A DNA stretch of 64,000 nucleotides from positions 372,001-436,000 of the forward strand of contig NZ_NWMW01000002.1 of NCBI RefSeq assembly GCF_002351485.1. Reading direction: 5' to 3'. Positions 17,935 to 26,685 of this stretch are shown here, in pieces; position 1 is the first letter of the stretch, and each line of letters opens with the position of its first letter. The notes under the pieces were generated by a model. The model was not told the DNA's origin and made no database searches. It saw nothing but the letters and a program-made list of their open reading frames with translations. This DNA comes from Sphingomonas spermidinifaciens. Lineage in GTDB: Bacteria > Pseudomonadota > Alphaproteobacteria > Sphingomonadales > Sphingomonadaceae. Made by a program: the position numbers and the translations under genes.

Positions 17935-19005
17935 ATGATGCCCCCCCATGCCCTTGACCGTTACCGATTGCTCGGCCGATCTGGCCTGCGCGTCTCGCCT
18001 CTTGCGCTCGGCACCATGACCTTTGGCGAAGCCTGGGGATGGGGTGCCGATGCGGGCGAAGCGCAGCGCATCTTCGACCTTTATGTCGATCGCGGCGGCA
18101 ACATGATCGATACGGCGGTGAATTACACCGGCGGTGAATCCGAACGGCTGCTCGGCAGCTTCATAAAGGACAAGCGCGACCGGCTGGTAATCGGTACGAA
18201 ATTCACCATGGCGCGCGATCCGGCCAACATCAATTCGGGCGGCAACCACCGCTACAATCTGGTGCGATCGGTCGAGGCAAGCCTGAATCAGCTCGATACC
18301 GACCGGATTGACCTGCTCTACCTGCACGCCTGGGACTTCACGACTTCGCCGGACGAGGTGATGCGCGCGCTGGACGATCTCATCCGCGCGGGCAAGGTGC
18401 TGTATCTCGGCATCTGCAACACGCCCGCCTGGCGGATCGCGCAGCTTCAGACCATCGCCGATCTGCACGGCTGGTCGCCGCTCGTCGCGCTGCAGATCGA
18501 ATATAGCCTGGTTGAGCGGACGGTGGAGCATGAGCTGATACCTATGGCCCGGGAACTGGGGCTGGGCGTGCTGCCCTGGTCGCCGTTGGGCGGAGGCATC
18601 CTGACCGGCAAATATCGGGCATCGGACCTGTCGGACGAGAATGGCGCCGATGTGGCACCGACGCGCAAGGGCGTCATCGCATCGTCGGGTCATCTGAATG
18701 CCAGCGCGCTGACGATTGCCGATTCGGTGAAGGCCGTCGCTGACGAGCTTGGGGCAACGCCATCGCAGGTGGCGATCGCCTGGACGCTGCTCAACCCCGC
18801 GGTCACCGGCCCGATTATCGGCGCGCGGACGATTGAACAGGCCGAGGACAATCTCGCCGCGCTCGACATCGTGCTGACGGACGAGCAGCGCGAGCGGCTA
18901 GACGCGGCCAGCGCCGTCGATCCGATCTTCCCGCACCGCTTTGTCAGCCGACCCATGGTCCGGCAATTGATGTTCGGCACCAATGCGCTGGCGGGAGTGG
19001 ATTGA
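17935..19005 (+). CDS. Aldo/keto reductase
   Basis: About 356 residues, an (alpha/beta)8 NADPH-dependent aldo/keto reductase. The catalytic tetrad is visible: Asp and Tyr in DTAVNYTGGESE, Lys in GTKFTM, and His in DLLYLHAWD. The cofactor-binding C-terminal segment GPIIGARTIEQAEDNL is typical. ATG 17935 or 17938 is preferred because GGAG lies just upstream and homology starts at RYRLLGRSGLRVS; the longer frame back to 17788 overlaps the decayed AraC gene. The substrate is unknown. It is followed one base later by an exported NTF2-like protein, so they form an operon. Confidence 0.9.
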   Translation: MMPPHALDRYRLLGRSGLRVSPLALGTMTFGEAWGWGADAGEAQRIFDLYVDRGGNMIDTAVNYTGGESERLLGSFIKDKRDRLVIGTKFTMARDPANINSGGNHRYNLVRSVEASLNQLDTDRIDLLYLHAWDFTTSPDEVMRALDDLIRAGKVLYLGICNTPAWRIAQLQTIADLHGWSPLVALQIEYSLVERTVEHELIPMARELGLGVLPWSPLGGGILTGKYRASDLSDENGADVAPTRKGVIASSGHLNASALTIADSVKAVADELGATPSQVAIAWTLLNPAVTGPIIGARTIEQAEDNLAALDIVLTDEQRERLDAASAVDPIFPHRFVSRPMVRQLMFGTNALAGVD

Positions 19006-19006
19006 G

Positions 19007-19513
19007 ATGCGCAGCACCATTTGGATCGCGCTTGCCCTGTCGATGGTCCCCATCGTCAGCCACGCCGCTGGACAGGCACAGCCCGGTGCCGCTCAGGGCG
19101 AGCAGTCGGCTGAGAACAAGCTGATCGTCGAGGCCGCCTTCGCCCGCTGGGCTGCTGGAGGAACGGGCTTCTTCCAGGAGGTGCTGGCCCCCGATGTCGT
19201 CTGGACGATCGAGGGATCGGGGCCGAGCGCGGGCATCTTTCGCGGGCGCGACGCGCTGCTCGCCGCCATCGCGCCCTTCACGCGGCGGCTGGCGGTGCCG
19301 GTGCGTCCGGTCGCCTACCGGGTCTGGGTGGACGGCGACCATGTTGTCATCCACTGGACCGGGGAGGCGACCACGCTGGACGGCCGGGCCTATCGCAACC
19401 GCTATGCCTGGATTTTCCGGATGGAAAGCGGCCGGGCGGTCGAGGTCAACGCCTTTCTCGATCTGGCCCCCTATGATGCGGTGATTGCGCGCGTGCCGCT
19501 GCCCCGGGAATGA
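19007..19513 (+). CDS. Secreted NTF2-like (SnoaL/ketosteroid-isomerase-like) protein
   Basis: 168 residues with a signal peptide (MRSTIWIALALSMVPIVSHA) and a single NTF2-like alpha+beta domain: FARWAAGGTGFFQEVLAPDV, TIEGSGPSAGIFRGRDAL, and YRNRYAWIFRMESGRAVEVN near the C-terminus. The fold holds isomerases, hydratases and many non-enzymes, so the activity is open. ATG 19007 comes one base after the aldo/keto reductase stop, implying coupled translation and perhaps a shared substrate. It converges with the MmyB-type regulator. Confidence 0.75.
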   Translation: MRSTIWIALALSMVPIVSHAAGQAQPGAAQGEQSAENKLIVEAAFARWAAGGTGFFQEVLAPDVVWTIEGSGPSAGIFRGRDALLAAIAPFTRRLAVPVRPVAYRVWVDGDHVVIHWTGEATTLDGRAYRNRYAWIFRMESGRAVEVNAFLDLAPYDAVIARVPLPRE

Positions 19514-19520
19514 TCCGGGG

Positions 19521-20351
19521 TCAGGGCGCCGTCTGCGCCAGCAGTGCCTCGATCCGCCGCGCCGACTCCGGGGTGGCGGGATTGTAGACCAGCATCCCGA
19601 GATCGGGGCGTCCATCGACCGCGAAGACGGAGAATTCCAGCTCGATCAGCCCATGTTCGGGATGACGCAGCCGCTTCTGCCCATCGGCATGGCCGACCAC
19701 GTCATTCTCGCGCCACAGCGCCGCGAACTCCGGGCTGAGCGCGGACAAGTCCTCCACGAGCCGCGTCATCTCCGTGCTGGCACCGGCGCGCGCTGCATCG
19801 GCGCGCAGGGCGCCGACGACATAGCGGGCGACGGTCCACCAATCCTCCTGCGCCGCGCGGCTGCGCGGATTGGTGAAGATCAAGCGCAGCACGTTGCGCT
19901 CCTCGCGCGGCAATTTGGCATAATCGGTTAGCAGAGTCGCCGCCGCCCGGTTCCAAGCGACGACATCCCAGGTCGCGGTCTTGATGATCGCCGGGCTAAG
20001 CGGCAGCGCGTCGAGCACGCGCTGAAGCCGGGGGGTCACATCGTCGCATGCCGGATAATGCGTTATGGGCGGCCGCCCGAGGCCGAGGATGAAGAGATGC
20101 TCGCGCTCCGGCTCAGTCAGCATCAACCCCTTGGCGAGGCGATCGAGCACGTCGGCAGAGGGCGCGCCGCCCCGACCCTGTTCCAGCCAGCTATACCAGG
20201 TCGGCGAGATATTGGACCTGAGCGCCACCTCTTCGCGGCGTAACCCCGGTGTCCGCCTGCGACCGACCGGAAAGCCGAACGCCGCCGGTTCCATTCGGGA
20301 ACGGCGATCGCGCAGAAAGGTGCCCAGCGCGTTTTCGCAAGTATTCGGCAT
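19521..20351 (-). CDS. XRE-type HTH regulator with MmyB-like ligand domain
   Basis: 276 residues. The N-terminal HTH includes LGTFLRDRRSRMEP, TPGLRREEVALRSNISPTWY and SWLEQGRG, characteristic of the MmyB-like family. The C-terminal part (from about residue 100) is the PAS-like MmyB ligand-binding domain with NVLRLIFTNPRSR and HPEHGLIELEFSVF. It is divergent from the NAD-epimerase gene at 20452. Family members typically repress a divergent oxidoreductase gene, so that gene is the likely target. ATG 20351 follows AGGAAA at good spacing. Confidence 0.9.
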   Translation of the reverse strand: MPNTCENALGTFLRDRRSRMEPAAFGFPVGRRRTPGLRREEVALRSNISPTWYSWLEQGRGGAPSADVLDRLAKGLMLTEPEREHLFILGLGRPPITHYPACDDVTPRLQRVLDALPLSPAIIKTATWDVVAWNRAAATLLTDYAKLPREERNVLRLIFTNPRSRAAQEDWWTVARYVVGALRADAARAGASTEMTRLVEDLSALSPEFAALWRENDVVGHADGQKRLRHPEHGLIELEFSVFAVDGRPDLGMLVYNPATPESARRIEALLAQTAP

Positions 20352-20358
20352 CACATTT

Positions 20359-20401
20359 CCTGTTAGCACAATTAATAGGATAACGTCCCTACTTTAACAG
20401 G
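20359..20401. promoter_or_regulatory. Candidate operator between divergent regulator and epimerase genes
   Basis: A perfect 7-bp inverted repeat CCTGTTA (20359-20365) and TAACAGG (20395-20401), separated by 29 bases, lies in the 100-base divergent promoter region. It is a candidate binding site for the MmyB-like regulator. The spacing is longer than a single dimer half-site pair would need. Confidence 0.4.
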
Positions 20402-20451
20402 GTAATTATGTGGTCATAGGCAGTCCCGCAACCTCAGCGGAGACTTAATCC

Positions 20452-21357
20452 ATGCGTATTTTCCTGACCGGTGCGACCGGGTTCGTCGGCTCGCATACTG
20501 TGCCTGAACTGCTTGCCGCCGGTCACGAGGTGATCGGCCTCACCCGGTCCGAACGGGGTGCGGCTCACCTGGCCGCGGCCGGGGCGCAGGCGCATTTCGG
20601 CACCCTTGCCGATGCCGACAGCCTTCGCGACGGGGCCGAGCGCGCGGACGCAGTGATCCACACCGCCTTCGATCATGATTTCGCCAACTATGTCGAAAAC
20701 TGCCGGGCGGATGCGGACGTCATTGCATTGTTCGGTTCGGTTTTGCGGGGCTCGGACCGTCCGCTGATCGTCACCTCCGCAACGGGAATGGGCGATCCCG
20801 GCGACGGCAGCCCGGCGCTGGAATCGATCTTCGATGCCGACCATCCCATCCCCCGCGTCGCCACCGAACGCGCGGCCAATGCCGTGCTGGAAATGGGCGT
20901 TGATGTCCGCGTCGTGCGGCTGCCGCAGGTGCATGATCCGGTGAAGCAGGGCCTGGTCTCGCTTTATATCGATCATGTCCGCGCCGCCGGGTCGGTTCCC
21001 TACGTCGGCGATGGCAGCAATCGCTGGTGTGCAGCGCATGTCAGCGACGTCGCCCGGCTTTATTCACTCGTTCTCGCCCAGGGCGAGCGTGGTGCGCGCT
21101 ATCATGCGGTGGCGGAGGAAGGCGTGGCGTTCCGCGATATTGCGGAAGCAGTCGCCAAGGGACTGGACCTGCCGCTGCGCTCTGTATCGGCGGCAGAAGC
21201 GCCGGAGCATTTGAGCTGGCTGACGATGTTCGTCGGCATCGACATGGTGGCGTCGAGCGCATGGACCCGCCTGCGGCTGGGCTGGACTCCGGTCGGGCCG
21301 GACCTTTTGGCCGACTTGGCAGCAATGGATTACCGGCTCGATGCTGCCGTCAGCTAA
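20452..21357 (+). CDS. NAD-dependent epimerase/dehydratase-like extended SDR
   Basis: 301 residues with the N-terminal Rossmann signature TGATGFVGSHTV (G-x-x-G-x-x-G) at residues 7-18. The middle segment TSATGMGDPG and a C-terminal substrate domain complete an atypical extended SDR of the NAD-epimerase/dehydratase family. The classical Y-x-x-x-K pair is not clearly present, as in several atypical members. It is a cytoplasmic oxidoreductase of unknown substrate and is probably controlled by the divergent MmyB-type regulator. Confidence 0.85.
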   Translation: MRIFLTGATGFVGSHTVPELLAAGHEVIGLTRSERGAAHLAAAGAQAHFGTLADADSLRDGAERADAVIHTAFDHDFANYVENCRADADVIALFGSVLRGSDRPLIVTSATGMGDPGDGSPALESIFDADHPIPRVATERAANAVLEMGVDVRVVRLPQVHDPVKQGLVSLYIDHVRAAGSVPYVGDGSNRWCAAHVSDVARLYSLVLAQGERGARYHAVAEEGVAFRDIAEAVAKGLDLPLRSVSAAEAPEHLSWLTMFVGIDMVASSAWTRLRLGWTPVGPDLLADLAAMDYRLDAAVS

Positions 21358-21886
21358 GGCCGAGAGGCAGCGGCGCCAGCGGCGAACTTGCCGAGACCAG
21401 GCCGTACCCCAAACCGATGAAGGCGATATTCCAGGCAGCAAGCCCGGCACCCGTCGCTAACAGAAATCGGGTTCGATTATGGGGTACGGCACCGGCGAAC
21501 AGCGGAGCGAGGATGCGGGCCGTCGGCATCAGTTGCGACGTGAACGGCAGCGCCGCTGCGCTGCGTCGCGCGGCACGCAGCATTCGGCCCCGCCGGTCCC
21601 GGCGGCGCAGCATCCGGCGTAGTCGCGGGCCGCTGAGCCGTTGGCGGGCCAGGCTTCCCAGGTGATAAGTGCCAACAACGCCCGCGCTGCTGCCGAGGAC
21701 AGACACTATGGCGGCGGCGGGCAGGCACCACAGCCCCTCGGCGGCGGCCGCGCCGATCGCGGTGAACAGACCGGCCGAAGGCACCAGCGGGAACAGGCGC
21801 TCGCCCAGCGCCAGCAGGAACACGCCGCACACCCCGGCAGCGCCGATTAGCGCAATCGCCGCTCCAAGCGGGTCACAGGCGATCAT
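21350..21886 (-). CDS. DedA/VTT-family small membrane protein
   Basis: 178 residues with about four hydrophobic helices. It resembles DedA/SNARE-associated (VTT) proteins in FPLVPSAGLFTAIGAAAAEG, the reentrant-loop region, and in the basic stretch before PTARILAPLFAGA. Family members are linked to lipid scrambling and envelope homeostasis. It is shorter than typical DedA proteins (about 200). Its start overlaps the stop of the upstream 123-residue gene by four bases, and its 3' end overlaps the convergent epimerase gene by eight bases. Confidence 0.65.
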   Translation of the reverse strand: MIACDPLGAAIALIGAAGVCGVFLLALGERLFPLVPSAGLFTAIGAAAAEGLWCLPAAAIVSVLGSSAGVVGTYHLGSLARQRLSGPRLRRMLRRRDRRGRMLRAARRSAAALPFTSQLMPTARILAPLFAGAVPHNRTRFLLATGAGLAAWNIAFIGLGYGLVSASSPLAPLPLGLS

Positions 21887-22254
21887 GGGGCACCTTGAAC
21901 GAAATTCGCCGGAAACAGGCGACCCAGTTCACCCAGCGTCCAGCCCGACCGCTCAGCAGCGGCAACCAGATCAGCGGGGAATTCGGACGGGCGCCTCGCT
22001 AGCGATGCGCTGATGGCCCGCAAAACTTCTAGCCGGGGATCGGCCAGGGGGCTGGGGCGTCGGCCCCGCAACAATTCATCTAACCAGCCGCGCGGCGGGG
22101 CGGGTTCGATGATCCGATCCGGTTCGCCGGGCAGTCGGCCCACTGTAACTGCGGCCGCGATTAGCGCCGCACTTAACGGCGCCGCCTGATCAAGACCGAA
22201 GACGGTGTGGCGATTAACCGTAACTTCGGCGGTGAGCGGGAGGAGAGGGACCAT
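21883..22254 (-). CDS. Hypothetical protein in OmpV-DedA operon
   Basis: 123 residues with no signal peptide and no recognised domain. Features are LSAALIAAAVTVGRLPGEPD and a Trp-containing C-terminal region (AERSGWTLGELGRLFPANFV) that may be helical. It is coupled on both sides: it starts three bases after the MipA/OmpV stop, and its stop overlaps the DedA start. It may assist the membrane neighbours, but no function is assigned. Confidence 0.6.
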   Translation of the reverse strand: MVPLLPLTAEVTVNRHTVFGLDQAAPLSAALIAAAVTVGRLPGEPDRIIEPAPPRGWLDELLRGRRPSPLADPRLEVLRAISASLARRPSEFPADLVAAAERSGWTLGELGRLFPANFVQGAP

Positions 22255-22257
22255 GGG

Positions 22258-23049
22258 TCAGAACCGATAGGACAGGGTCAAGCCGCCGACCGGCTGCCAG
22301 CGGCTGCCCTGATCGGTCACCGGGCTGTCAGCGGCGTCGCCGATCAGGTAATTGGCACCGACCCGCCCGACGATGCCAAGGCTGCGGCTGAAATAATAGC
22401 CGGCGCTGATGCCCGCCCCGACATCCCGAAAGCCCGAGCCGGCATCAAAAGTTGCCAGGCCGCTGGCAGCTGCATCGGCTGCGCTAATACCGAAATAGGT
22501 CTGCGTGTAATCCGCGTCCGCCCAGGTGGTCTGAAGATCAAACGACACGAAGCTGTCGGGCTTGCGGATCGCCATGTAGCTGGTGCTCACCGTGGCGAGC
22601 AGGCCGTTATGCACTTCCGAAATATCGTGGACGACCGACAGTTCGACCTGCATCGAACCCTGGCCCAGCCGGTTTCCTCCGAAGCGATAGCCGACATAGC
22701 CGCCCGCCTCGATCGCGGTATCGATTTCGGGCAGCAGGCCGACCGACCCGTCCACGTCGCTGCGATCGAGCCGCGCACCGATCACTGGTCCTAAGGAAAG
22801 CCGAGGATCCGAGGCGAGATCGACGCGCGCGTGCAGGCCTCGCATTTCCAGCGTCACGCCGGCCCAGCGGATATCGGCGAGCACGAAGGGGATCACGCGC
22901 AGGTCGTCGGACCCTTCATAGTCTGGTGCGAGCCCGGCACCACTGGCGACCTGGCCGTGCGGCCCTTCATCCGGCGGGCCATCCTGTGCCGCTACGGGGA
23001 TCGGCATTGCGGCGACGAGGGCGATCAGGGCGGTCGAAAGCAGGCGCAT
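22258..23049 (-). CDS. MipA/OmpV family outer-membrane protein
   Basis: 263 residues with a signal peptide (MRLLSTALIALVAAMPIPVAAQ). The N-terminal feature APDYEGSDDLRVIPF is the conserved MipA/OmpV signature, and the C-terminus GGLTLSYRF ends in Phe as outer-membrane barrels do. The family has been linked to the MltA-interacting scaffold and to outer-membrane transport. It is the first gene of a minus-strand operon with a hypothetical protein and a DedA-like protein. Confidence 0.9.
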   Translation of the reverse strand: MRLLSTALIALVAAMPIPVAAQDGPPDEGPHGQVASGAGLAPDYEGSDDLRVIPFVLADIRWAGVTLEMRGLHARVDLASDPRLSLGPVIGARLDRSDVDGSVGLLPEIDTAIEAGGYVGYRFGGNRLGQGSMQVELSVVHDISEVHNGLLATVSTSYMAIRKPDSFVSFDLQTTWADADYTQTYFGISAADAAASGLATFDAGSGFRDVGAGISAGYYFSRSLGIVGRVGANYLIGDAADSPVTDQGSRWQPVGGLTLSYRF

Positions 23050-23558
23050 GGTTCAGGTCCTTTTTCGGGGGTTGCGGCACGCCTCGAGCGACCTGACGAG
23101 GAGGGTCGCTCCCGGCAGCCCATTAAGGATTGTCGGACGGCATTGACCCATCCAGCGCAAACGCCGCTCATGAGGAGCGCGGCAGCGTTAGGAGAAACCT
23201 GCGTGTTTGAGCAGGCGGATGGACTAAATTGCTTTGAACGAGCCCACCCGTTGAGTGATTACTCGGTCCGTCTATCGCGAAAACATGAAAGTTGGCGTCG
23301 AGCCAAGTATTAGATCTTTGAAAAAAATAGGTCGGCTATAGTCCGATATTTTTAAAGCTAAGAGAAAAATCTACGATCTAATTATAAAGAGCGATTGAAA
23401 CATTGTGTAGTATGTTGATTATCAAAGACTATTATCGTATTATTACACTTGACATCATGAGGGTCTGCTGGCATTTCGTTGCCCTGACGGTATTGCTGAA
23501 TGTAACCCCATCGGCAGCCTCGCTTGATCTGGCACACTCAAGCTAAAAGGAATGCCCG
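23050..23558. other. AT-rich intergenic region with tiny leader-like ORF
   Basis: About 510 bases, markedly AT-rich at 23310-23455, upstream of the AraC gene and the MipA operon. It contains a short inverted repeat TCGG-N7-CCGA at about 23331-23345. At 23457-23546 an ATG frame of 29 codons reads like a signal peptide (MRVCWHFVALTVLLNVTPSA then ASLDLAHSS). It could be a small secreted or leader peptide, or the relic of an exported protein. No further gene is seen. Confidence 0.45.
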
Positions 23559-24563
23559 ATGACTGGAATGCCGATTACCGCTGAAATCTTGCCTTTTCCT
23601 GCAAGCCAGATCGATCGCCGCAGGGAGGCTGTTGCCTATGCGCCGCCTGCCGTGCGGACGCCTGCGCCGCTGACGATCGCGGCGCTTGAATATATTGAAT
23701 CTCGGGGCGGCGGGCAGGGCCGGTTCCAGACGCCGATGGCTGATGTGCACATCGTGCGCTCATTTCAAACGATAATGCCAATCCACAACATGTATCGGCC
23801 GTCGCTCTGCGTCGTTCTGAAAGGACAGAAGGAAATCCTTTTCGGCGAGACCAAGCTTTACTATGCCGAGATGGAGTGTCTGGTCGTCAATGTCGCGCTT
23901 CCGGCCAGCGGGCGGATGCTCGATGCGACTCCCGAGAGCCCATATATTGGCGTGATGATCGACTTCGATGTGGCGATGCTACGCGAAGTGTTGCAACAGT
24001 TGCCCAAGCCGCCGACGCCAAACGCGGGGTCGGGACCATGCGTGTTCGTCGGCAAGGTGGACGGCACGCTGGCCGACTGTATCTTGCGGCTGGTGCGTAT
24101 GGCGCAGATTCCGGATGCGGTGCCGGTGCTGTACCCGGCGGCGATGCGCGAACTCTATTACTGGCTACTGACGGGTCCTTACGGCGGCGAGGTCGCCAAG
24201 CTGGCACTGCCCGAAACCCAGGCCGAGCGGGTGGCGCGCGCGCTCCATTATCTGCGCGAGCATTATCAAGAGCCGCTGCGCGTCGAGCAGCTGGCCGAGG
24301 TCGCGATGATGAGTGCGTCTTCCTTTCATCAGCATTTCAAGGCGATGACTTCGATGACGCCGGTTCAGTATCAAAAGCAGCTCCGCCTCCTTGAGGCCCG
24401 GCGGCTGATGGTGTCGGACAACGCCAATGTGTCGGAGGCCGCCTATCAGGTTGGTTATGAAAGCGTTTCGCAGTTCAGCCGGGAATATACGCGCTCGTTC
24501 GGCGTCGCGCCGAAGCGAGACGTGATGAATTTCAAGGCGATGCTGGCGGCGGGGATGCGCTAG
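23559..24563 (+). CDS. AraC-family transcriptional regulator (AraC_N type)
   Basis: 334 residues. The N-terminal AraC_N ligand domain includes NMYRPSLCVVLKGQKEILFG. The C-terminal double HTH includes [40 protein letters not shown] and YESVSQFSREYTRSFGVAP. AAAAGGAATG precedes the ATG. It stands in front of and parallel to the SDR, DUF2147 and molybdenum hydroxylase genes (154-base gap), so it is the likely activator of that set. It is intact, unlike the related gene at 16829-17789. Confidence 0.92.
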   Translation: MTGMPITAEILPFPASQIDRRREAVAYAPPAVRTPAPLTIAALEYIESRGGGQGRFQTPMADVHIVRSFQTIMPIHNMYRPSLCVVLKGQKEILFGETKLYYAEMECLVVNVALPASGRMLDATPESPYIGVMIDFDVAMLREVLQQLPKPPTPNAGSGPCVFVGKVDGTLADCILRLVRMAQIPDAVPVLYPAAMRELYYWLLTGPYGGEVAKLALPETQAERVARALHYLREHYQEPLRVEQLAEVAMMSASSFHQHFKAMTSMTPVQYQKQLRLLEARRLMVSDNANVSEAAYQVGYESVSQFSREYTRSFGVAPKRDVMNFKAMLAAGMR

Positions 24564-24716
24564 TCCGGGAAGCGGTGATGCCGATCCTGTCATGCGGCTC
24601 ACCCACTGAGTTCGCAGGATAAGGCAAGAAACTTGTCAGTTCCGGCATGGGGCGGCGGGCCATAATCGCATAATCCTTTGAAAGACGCCACAAGGGCGCT
24701 CTTGGAGGAACAGGCG

Positions 24717-25667
24717 ATGACCCGCTGGACCGTTTCCGACACCCCCCCACAGCCTGGCCGCACCGCCATTGTCACTGGTACAGGGGGCCTGGGCCCGGAG
24801 GATGCGCTGGCCTTGGCGGGGGTCGGGGCCCGTGTCATCCTGGCCGGGCGGAGCGCTGCCAAGGGGGCGGGTGCCGTTGCCCGCATCGGCCGCCGCTTTC
24901 CGCAAACCGCGATCCGCTTTGAACGGTTCGATCTTGCCGATCTGCATTCGGTAGCCGATTTTGCCGAGCGCATCCTGCAGTATCGGCATAGCATTGACCT
25001 CCTGATCAACAATGCCGGCGTCATAGTCCCGTCGCGCCGGACCCTAACCGCCGACGGCTTCGAATTGCAGCTGAGCACCAATTATCTTGGCCATTTCGCG
25101 CTGACGGCCTATCTCCTGCCGCTGCTCAGCCGAGCGTGTCATGCGCGAGCCGTCTCGTTCTGCAGCATCGCCGCACCCCAGGGGCGGATCGATCTCGCCG
25201 ATCTGATTGCTGAGCGTAGCTACAAGCCGATGCAGGTCTATGCGCAGTCGAAGCTGGCCTGCCTGATGTTTGCCTTCGAGCTGCAGCGGCGCAGCGATGC
25301 GGCGGGCTGGGGCATCACCAGCATCGCGGCGCAACCCGGCGTTGCGCGCACGGACCTGCTGCACAACGGCTCCGGCCGAGCAAGCATCAGGGACGCATTC
25401 GTTTCTGGCTACCCTTCCTCCTCCAGGCCCCGGGGCGCGGCGCCCTGCCCATCCTGTTTGCCGCGACATCGCCCGATGCCGAGCCTCGCGGCTATCATGG
25501 GCCGAATGGATTGGCGGATTTGCGCGGCTATCCCGCCAGGGCGAAGAACTCCGCCCCAGGCGCTCGATATGGCGATGGCGGCACGGCTCTTGACTACGTC
25601 GGAAGCGCTGGTCGGTCTGCGCTTCGATGCCGCAGGCGCGTCAGCCACCCTCGCAAGCGCCGCCTGA
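24717..25667 (+). CDS. Short-chain dehydrogenase with apparent compensating frameshifts
   Basis: 316 residues as read. The classical SDR parts are TGTGGLG (cofactor glycines, slightly unusual), LLINNAGV, the catalytic Ser in SFCSIA and YAQSKLA (Y-x-x-x-K). From about 25390 to 25550 the frame used reads RDAFVSGYPSSSRPRG and similar Arg/Pro-rich text, while a neighbouring plus-strand frame reads FWLPFLLQAPGRGALPILFA and GYHGPNGLADLRGYP, which fits SDR C-termini. The frame then returns with PQALDMAMAARLLTTSEAL. Two indels therefore probably cancel. ATG 24717 follows GGAGGAAC. Confidence 0.8.
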   Translation: MTRWTVSDTPPQPGRTAIVTGTGGLGPEDALALAGVGARVILAGRSAAKGAGAVARIGRRFPQTAIRFERFDLADLHSVADFAERILQYRHSIDLLINNAGVIVPSRRTLTADGFELQLSTNYLGHFALTAYLLPLLSRACHARAVSFCSIAAPQGRIDLADLIAERSYKPMQVYAQSKLACLMFAFELQRRSDAAGWGITSIAAQPGVARTDLLHNGSGRASIRDAFVSGYPSSSRPRGAAPCPSCLPRHRPMPSLAAIMGRMDWRICAAIPPGRRTPPQALDMAMAARLLTTSEALVGLRFDAAGASATLASAA

Positions 25668-25713
25668 GAACCGAAAACACCCGCATCTCCCTCCCGAGTC
25701 TAGGAGATTCATC

Positions 25714-26181
25714 ATGAACCGTCTGCTCACGCCTCTCGTTGCCGCGTCCGTTTCGGCCGGCCTGACCGCGCTCATCCAGCCCTCGGCTGCTCAGACGTCG
25801 GCGCCGCCCCGCATCGCCGGGGTGTGGCAGGCCGAAAACGGCCAGATGAAGATCGAGATCGTGGAAGGCAGTAGCGGGCCGACCGGTCGGCTGCTGTGGG
25901 GCCAGCGCGCGGTCGAGGCCGATGGCAAAACCTTCAAGCGCGACGTCCATAATCCCGATCCCGCGCTGCGGGGCCGGTCGCTTGAGGGCATCACCATCCT
26001 CCAGAACCTCAGCTGGAACGCGCGCGAACGCCGCTGGGATGGCGGGCGGCTCTATGACGGCACGTCGGGGCGCACCGTATCGGCACGACTGACCCCCACT
26101 GACGGCAAGCTGGAGATGCGCGCCTACATGGGATCGCCGATGCTCGGCCGAACCATCGCCTTTCGCCGCGCCGCCGACTGA
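25714..26181 (+). CDS. DUF2147 family secreted protein
   Basis: 155 residues with a signal peptide (MNRLLTPLVAASVSAGLTAL, cleavage near SAAQ). The DUF2147 domain has the usual opening IAGVWQAENGQMKIEI, a middle DPALRGRSLEGITILQNL and a C-terminal LEMRAYMGSPMLGRTIAFRR. It is periplasmic, of unknown function and lipocalin-like in size. TAGGAG precedes the ATG. It lies between the SDR and the molybdenum hydroxylase genes in one direction, so it may be cotranscribed with both. Confidence 0.85.
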   Translation: MNRLLTPLVAASVSAGLTALIQPSAAQTSAPPRIAGVWQAENGQMKIEIVEGSSGPTGRLLWGQRAVEADGKTFKRDVHNPDPALRGRSLEGITILQNLSWNARERRWDGGRLYDGTSGRTVSARLTPTDGKLEMRAYMGSPMLGRTIAFRRAAD

Positions 26182-26217
26182 TCGACGGACACGTGCTAGC
26201 TTTGGAAAGGACGAACC

Positions 26218-26685
26218 ATGACCCATAGCTTGTTCGTCAACGGTCGGCTCCACAGCGTGGATACCGATGGCGATGCGCCGCTGCTGTGGGTGCTGCGCGA
26301 TCATCTACGGCTGACCGGCACCAAATATGGCTGTGGCAAGGCGCAGTGCGGCGCCTGCACCGTCCATGCCGATGGCCAGCCGGTGCGATCCTGTTCCCTG
26401 TCGCTGGCCGATGCAGCGACGAGCCGGATCGAGACGATCGAAGGCGCGGCCGGGCCCGAGGCGGAGGCGCTGACCGCCGCCTGGGTGGCGCGCGGTGTAC
26501 CGCAGTGCGGCTTTTGCCAGTCTGGCCAGTTGATGAGCGCGCTGGCGCTGCTGCGCGCCAATTCTGCGCCGACCGATGCCGATATTGATGCGGCGATGAG
26601 CGGAAATCTGTGCCGCTGCGCCACCTATAACCGCATCCGCGCTGGCATCCACGATGCTGCCGCGGCGCTCGGCGACCGGTCGTGA
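26218..26685 (+). CDS. 2Fe-2S subunit of a xanthine-dehydrogenase-family molybdenum hydroxylase
   Basis: 155 residues with the two [2Fe-2S] domains of these enzymes. The plant-ferredoxin-type cluster motif is YGCGKAQCGACTVHADGQ with a later Cys in VRSCSL. The C-terminal helical domain has PQCGFCQSGQ and NLCRCATYNRI. The arrangement matches the IorA-like small subunits of isoquinoline 1-oxidoreductase-type and aldehyde-oxidising enzymes. It passes electrons from the Mo-binding subunit (27364-29538), probably to the membrane-anchored cytochrome whose start overlaps its stop. Confidence 0.95.
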   Translation: MTHSLFVNGRLHSVDTDGDAPLLWVLRDHLRLTGTKYGCGKAQCGACTVHADGQPVRSCSLSLADAATSRIETIEGAAGPEAEALTAAWVARGVPQCGFCQSGQLMSALALLRANSAPTDADIDAAMSGNLCRCATYNRIRAGIHDAAAALGDRS

